The notes beneath the pieces are model-generated. The model was given only the letters and a program-made list of their open reading frames with translations. It was not told the DNA's origin and did no database searches. A DNA stretch of 15,692 nt from Vulcanococcus sp. SFB_649D_100_25 (lineage in GTDB: Bacteria > Cyanobacteriota > Cyanobacteriia > PCC-6307 > Cyanobiaceae), in NCBI GenBank assembly GCA_030833825.1, contig JAURGL010000030.1:1-15692 (forward strand), written 5' to 3'. Made by a program: the position numbers and the translations under genes. Below are positions 13,768-15,692 of this stretch, piece by piece; position 1 is the first letter of the stretch, and every line of letters begins with the position of its first letter.

Positions 13768-14130
13768 TTAAACCCAAGGGACCCAACGCACCGGGGCACG
13801 GCTTGGCGGCAAGGGGACGAGGGCACAGACCCATTCCCAGCGGCAGTCCCCATAGGCCGGATGCTCCCTGAGCCAGAGGCCCAGGCTGGAGGCCAGGCGC
13901 TGCCGTTTACCGCCCCGCAGTGCGGCCACCCCCCAGCCATCGGGGCCCCGGCGACGCCGACCTTTCACTTCCACCAGCAGCAGGCGCTCCGGCTTGTGGA
14001 GCAGCAAATCGATCTCCCCCCAACGGCAGCGCCAGCGCTGGGCCAACAGGCACCAACCGGCTCCCTGGAGAAGGCGGAGGGCACGCTGCTCAGCCCAGCG
14101 ACCGGAACGCTGCTCAGGAGTCCGCCCCAT
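13768..14130 (-). CDS. YraN/UPF0102 family protein, predicted endonuclease fold
   Basis: The product has 120 residues, the family length. The hallmark is a PD-(D/E)XK-like core: RWAEQRALRLLQGAGW (11-26), CRWGEIDLL (35-43) and LLLVEVKGRRR (50-60), with the acidic Glu/Asp and the Glu-x-Lys expected for metal-dependent nucleases. The family's biological role is not settled. Start: ATG at 14130, or GTG at 14136 two codons earlier; no Shine-Dalgarno decides between them. The C-terminus is rich in Pro, Arg and Val. It sits between the small zinc-finger gene and rsmA on the same strand. Confidence 0.9.
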   Translation of the reverse strand: MGRTPEQRSGRWAEQRALRLLQGAGWCLLAQRWRCRWGEIDLLLHKPERLLLVEVKGRRRRGPDGWGVAALRGGKRQRLASSLGLWLREHPAYGDCRWEWVCALVPLPPSRAPVRWVPWV

Positions 14131-14173
14131 CGCCACAGGCCTGCACCATCCGCCTGAGCGTTCCCCGCAAACC

Positions 14174-14401
14174 TCAGCCCGGGAGTTGCCCCCGCAGTTG
14201 CCTGAGGCAGTATTTGCAGCCTCCGGTTGTCACCAGGTGACGTTCTGGAGTGATCGAGATCTGGCGCACCGGATGCTCCCGGCAGCGGATCTTGATCGGA
14301 GTCTTGAAGCTCTTGTAGAGAATCTCGCTGTAGTCGTAGCGCTCACCGAAGCGCGCACGGGCACGGGCCAGGAAGGTCTCGCGATCGATCGGATTGGCCA
14401 T
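14174..14401 (-). CDS. Small zinc-binding domain protein, DUF723-like
   Basis: This 75-residue protein resembles the DUF723-type domain of phages and bacteria. It has an N-terminal helix with FLARARARFGERYDYSE (10-26), a strand pair with TPIKIRC (34-40), and the ligand set Cys40-x2-His43 ... His55 ... Cys62-x2-Cys65 (GGCKYC), which should hold one zinc in a treble-clef or ribbon fold. Related domains occur next to homing-endonuclease-type nucleases, so nucleic-acid binding is likely but unproven. It looks complete. Its neighbour downstream (YraN-like, 43 bases away) also has a nuclease-type fold. It diverges from the pentapeptide-repeat gene. Confidence 0.8.
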   Translation of the reverse strand: MANPIDRETFLARARARFGERYDYSEILYKSFKTPIKIRCREHPVRQISITPERHLVTTGGCKYCLRQLRGQLPG

Positions 14402-14511
14402 GAGGCACGGACGCGGTCGACGCTTGACAACAGAGGCACGAACTTCGCGACCTTAAAAGAACGCCTTCCCCCAGGCGGTAGCAAGGCATGCCAAGGCCAG
14501 ATGCTGCCTAG

Positions 14512-14523
14512 GGTTGGCCAACC
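14512..14523. promoter_or_regulatory. Perfect 12-bp palindrome upstream of the pentapeptide gene
   Basis: GGTTGGCCAACC is fully self-complementary and lies 16 bases before the ATG at 14540, where an operator or a leader hairpin could act. A shorter palindrome, GGCATGCC, lies at 14485-14492. I know of no regulator with this site, so the role is open. Confidence 0.3.
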
Positions 14524-14539
14524 TCCCTGTGCCGCAACA

Positions 14540-15052
14540 ATGCGCCGCTCGATCCCGCCCCTGCTGCGCTCCTTGAGCCGAGGCCTGTGCCGCGTGCTCG
14601 CCTTGCTGCTCCTGACCCTTCTCCTGCCGCTGCAGCCGGCCCAGGCGGCCATGGACTACGCCAAACAGGTCCTGATCGGCCATGACTTCGCCGGCGTCGA
14701 TCTACGGGGGGCCACCTTCAACCTCACCAACCTGCGGGAAGCCGATTTCCATGGCTCTGACCTGCGTGGAGCCAGCCTGTTCGGCGCCAAGTTGCAGGAC
14801 GCCGATCTCTCCGGGGCCGACCTGACCGACGCCACCCTCGATTCGGCGGTCCTCGATGGGACCGACCTGCGCAATGCGGTGCTGGAGAACGCCTTCGCCT
14901 TCAACACCCGCTTCAACAACGTGCTGATTGACGGGGCTGATTTCACCAACGTGCCCTTCCGCGGTGATGTGCTGAAGACCCTCTGCGCCAGTGCCAGCGG
15001 CAGCAATCCCGTGACTGGCCGCAACACCAAGGACACCCTCGAGTGCAGCTGA
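14540..15052 (+). CDS. Pentapeptide-repeat protein with signal peptide, probably thylakoid-lumenal
   Basis: The product has 170 residues from the ATG at 14540. It begins with a clear Sec signal: basic MRRSIPPLLRSLSRGLCR, a leucine-rich core (19-30) and a cleavage site after AQA (34-36). Residues about 51-140 are pentapeptide repeats of the A(D/N)LXX kind (for example DLRGA, DLSGA, DLTDA), forming a four-sided beta-helix with some 17 coils' worth of five-residue steps. The C-terminal segment carries two cysteines (149 and 169, TLCAS and TLECS) that could form a disulfide in an oxidising compartment. It resembles lumenal pentapeptide proteins of cyanobacteria and chloroplasts, whose role is unclear. 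The reading frame is open far upstream, but only this start gives a signal peptide. Confidence 0.9.
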   Translation: MRRSIPPLLRSLSRGLCRVLALLLLTLLLPLQPAQAAMDYAKQVLIGHDFAGVDLRGATFNLTNLREADFHGSDLRGASLFGAKLQDADLSGADLTDATLDSAVLDGTDLRNAVLENAFAFNTRFNNVLIDGADFTNVPFRGDVLKTLCASASGSNPVTGRNTKDTLECS

Positions 15053-15065
15053 GGAGAACGCCGCG

Positions 15066-15590
15066 ATGAGCTTCGACGCCCGCAGCCTGGAGCGCCTGCA
15101 GCAACTGGGCCGCACCCTGCCCAAACCCCTCCCCAAGCCCCAGGCAGACAGCAGCCAAGCCAACCCAACCAGCGGTAAGCGCCACCGGGTTGAAACCGAA
15201 ACCGATCCCCAGGCCCTGTTCGGCGAGCTGATCAAAGCCAGCGAGGACGGGACGATTCCACCGCACCTCCTCGATCGGCTGCGGCAGGCGGAACAGGAGC
15301 AGGAGCGCAAGCGGCAGGCCGCCCAACGGCAGGACCTGGAAACCCTGCAGGCCCGCGTCAAAGATGGTGCACGGCCCAACAGCAGCGCACGCCGTGATGG
15401 CCTGGGACGTGATGGACTTGGACGCGATGGCCGCCGACATCGCCATCTTCGATCCGGCGACCGTGATCGACAGGGCGACGTTCGAAGCGCCCACCGCGAT
15501 GCCCGAGGGGGTGCGGCACGTCCTGGTCAACGGCAAGCCGGCGTGGCGCGATGGCGCGCCAACAACACAACCCCGCCAGCCCCGCCATAG
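15066..15590 (+). CDS. Hypothetical protein, 3' part probably replaced by foreign sequence
   Basis: The frame begins MSFDARSLERLQQLGRTLPK with GAGGAGA about 11 bases upstream, 13 bases after the pentapeptide gene. The first 100 or so residues look native to a picocyanobacterium: a Pro/Lys-rich linker (19-40), a conserved-looking block TDPQALFGELIKASEDGTIP (46-65) and a charged coiled-coil-like helix (70-98). From about residue 110 the frame becomes an Arg/Gly/Asp-rich string (RDGLGRDGLGRDG, then RRHRHLRSGDRD), which is what an out-of-frame reading of another gene gives. From 15427 another frame on the same strand reads as an amidohydrolase end. I therefore take only about 15066-15400 as true gene; the real stop codon is lost. 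Function is unknown. Confidence 0.55.
   Translation: MSFDARSLERLQQLGRTLPKPLPKPQADSSQANPTSGKRHRVETETDPQALFGELIKASEDGTIPPHLLDRLRQAEQEQERKRQAAQRQDLETLQARVKDGARPNSSARRDGLGRDGLGRDGRRHRHLRSGDRDRQGDVRSAHRDARGGAARPGQRQAGVARWRANNTTPPAPP
15427..15561 (+). pseudogene. C-terminal fragment of a D-aminoacylase/amidohydrolase
   Basis: In the frame starting at the ATG of 15427 the translation is MAADIAIFDPATVIDRATFE, then a short linker, HVLVNGKPAWRDGAP. This is the standard C-terminal end of N-acyl-D-amino-acid deacylases and related metal-dependent amidohydrolases (A-D-I-x-x-F-D-P ... H-V-L-V-N-G ... R-D-G). About 45 residues are present; the preceding 400 or more residues, with the metal ligands, are missing. 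The frame runs on to a TGA at 15643-15645 but loses the family pattern after RDGAP. It has no start signal and lies inside another frame, so it is a fragment and not a working gene. Confidence 0.6.
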
Positions 15591-15692
15591 ATACTGTCGT
15601 TGGTTGGGGAGTAATCGGCGGCGTGTATCCCGCGATTGTGTTTGACCGCCGCAACTGCGTTTTGCAGACCATCGTATGTGTAACTGCCGGCA
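15562..15692. other. Unplaced right-end sequence, lower GC
   Basis: These 131 bases are less GC-rich than the rest and fit neither the cyanobacterial gene nor the aminoacylase end. A minus-strand frame is open from the window edge (reading AGSYTYDGLQNAVAAVKHNR and onward) to about 15529. I cannot assign it to a family. No promoter, repeat or RNA gene is visible. Confidence 0.4.

Noticed and set aside
14424..14457. TTGACA followed by TTAAAA as a promoter for the pentapeptide gene
   Set aside because: The spacing between the two boxes is about 23 bases, too long for a sigma-70 type promoter.
13994..14539. Upstream extension of the pentapeptide-repeat frame
   Set aside because: It covers the opposite-strand zinc-finger and YraN-like genes, and would bury the signal peptide inside the protein.
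15403..15430. GATGG-containing tandem repeat as a coding repeat (GRDGLGRDG)
   Set aside because: Only about two and a half units are present, exactly where the chimeric join is suspected, so it is better read as a junction feature than a protein repeat.
1..15692. tRNA, rRNA, CRISPR array, insertion sequence or prophage
   Set aside because: I read both strands for cloverleaf arms, evenly spaced direct repeats, transposase motifs and terminal inverted repeats and found none that hold up.

Overview
The window is about 15.7 kb of GC-rich, tightly packed bacterial DNA. The gene content points to a picocyanobacterium of the Synechococcus/Cyanobium group: Psb28 (photosystem II assembly), GUN4 (chlorophyll synthesis), a cyanobacterial-type glutamine synthetase without the adenylylation tyrosine, a thylakoid-lumen-type pentapeptide-repeat protein, a DUF3082 membrane protein, and many short hypothetical proteins of the sort typical of these genomes. 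The high GC would suit a Cyanobium-like or GC-rich Synechococcus lineage. That placement is inference, not a database result.

Layout, left to right. (1) 1-447: 3' end of glnA, with a strong hairpin terminator at 467-496. (2) 508-2382: a small minus-strand hypothetical gene, a 196-bp divergent intergenic region holding a striking inverted repeat and a GTA-N8-TAC motif, a SAM-dependent methyltransferase and a short hypothetical protein. (3) 2387-4175: two small hypothetical genes in opposite orientations, a GHKL anti-sigma-type ATPase and gun4. (4) 4239-7797, plus strand: mnmH/selU, psb28, then two overlapping AI-2E-family permease genes. (5) 14401-7794, minus strand: one nearly unbroken run of ten genes. 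Transcribed from the right they are a small zinc-finger protein, a YraN-family nuclease-like protein, rsmA, ispE, a DUF3082 protein, a possible 31-residue membrane peptide, pdhB, secD, secF and a small membrane protein. The pdhB-secD-secF-small-protein part is joined by 1-3 nt stop/start overlaps and is almost certainly one translationally coupled unit. (6) 14540-15400, plus strand: a lumenal pentapeptide-repeat protein and a hypothetical protein.

The last ~270 bases do not look like the rest. A frame around 15427-15561 reads as the C-terminal end of an amidohydrolase/D-aminoacylase, cut into the hypothetical gene. It is followed by ~130 bases of lower-GC sequence that I cannot place. I read this as a chimeric contig end, or less likely a real rearrangement.

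Most of the window is ordinary core genome: nitrogen assimilation, photosystem and pigment assembly, isoprenoid synthesis, rRNA and tRNA modification, pyruvate oxidation and Sec export. I see no rRNA, tRNA, CRISPR array, insertion sequence or defence island, and no clear new multi-gene system. The points most worth a second look are small: the dyad at 799-866, the hairpin sealing the mnmH start codon, the 31-residue ORF upstream of pdhB, and the chimeric right end.
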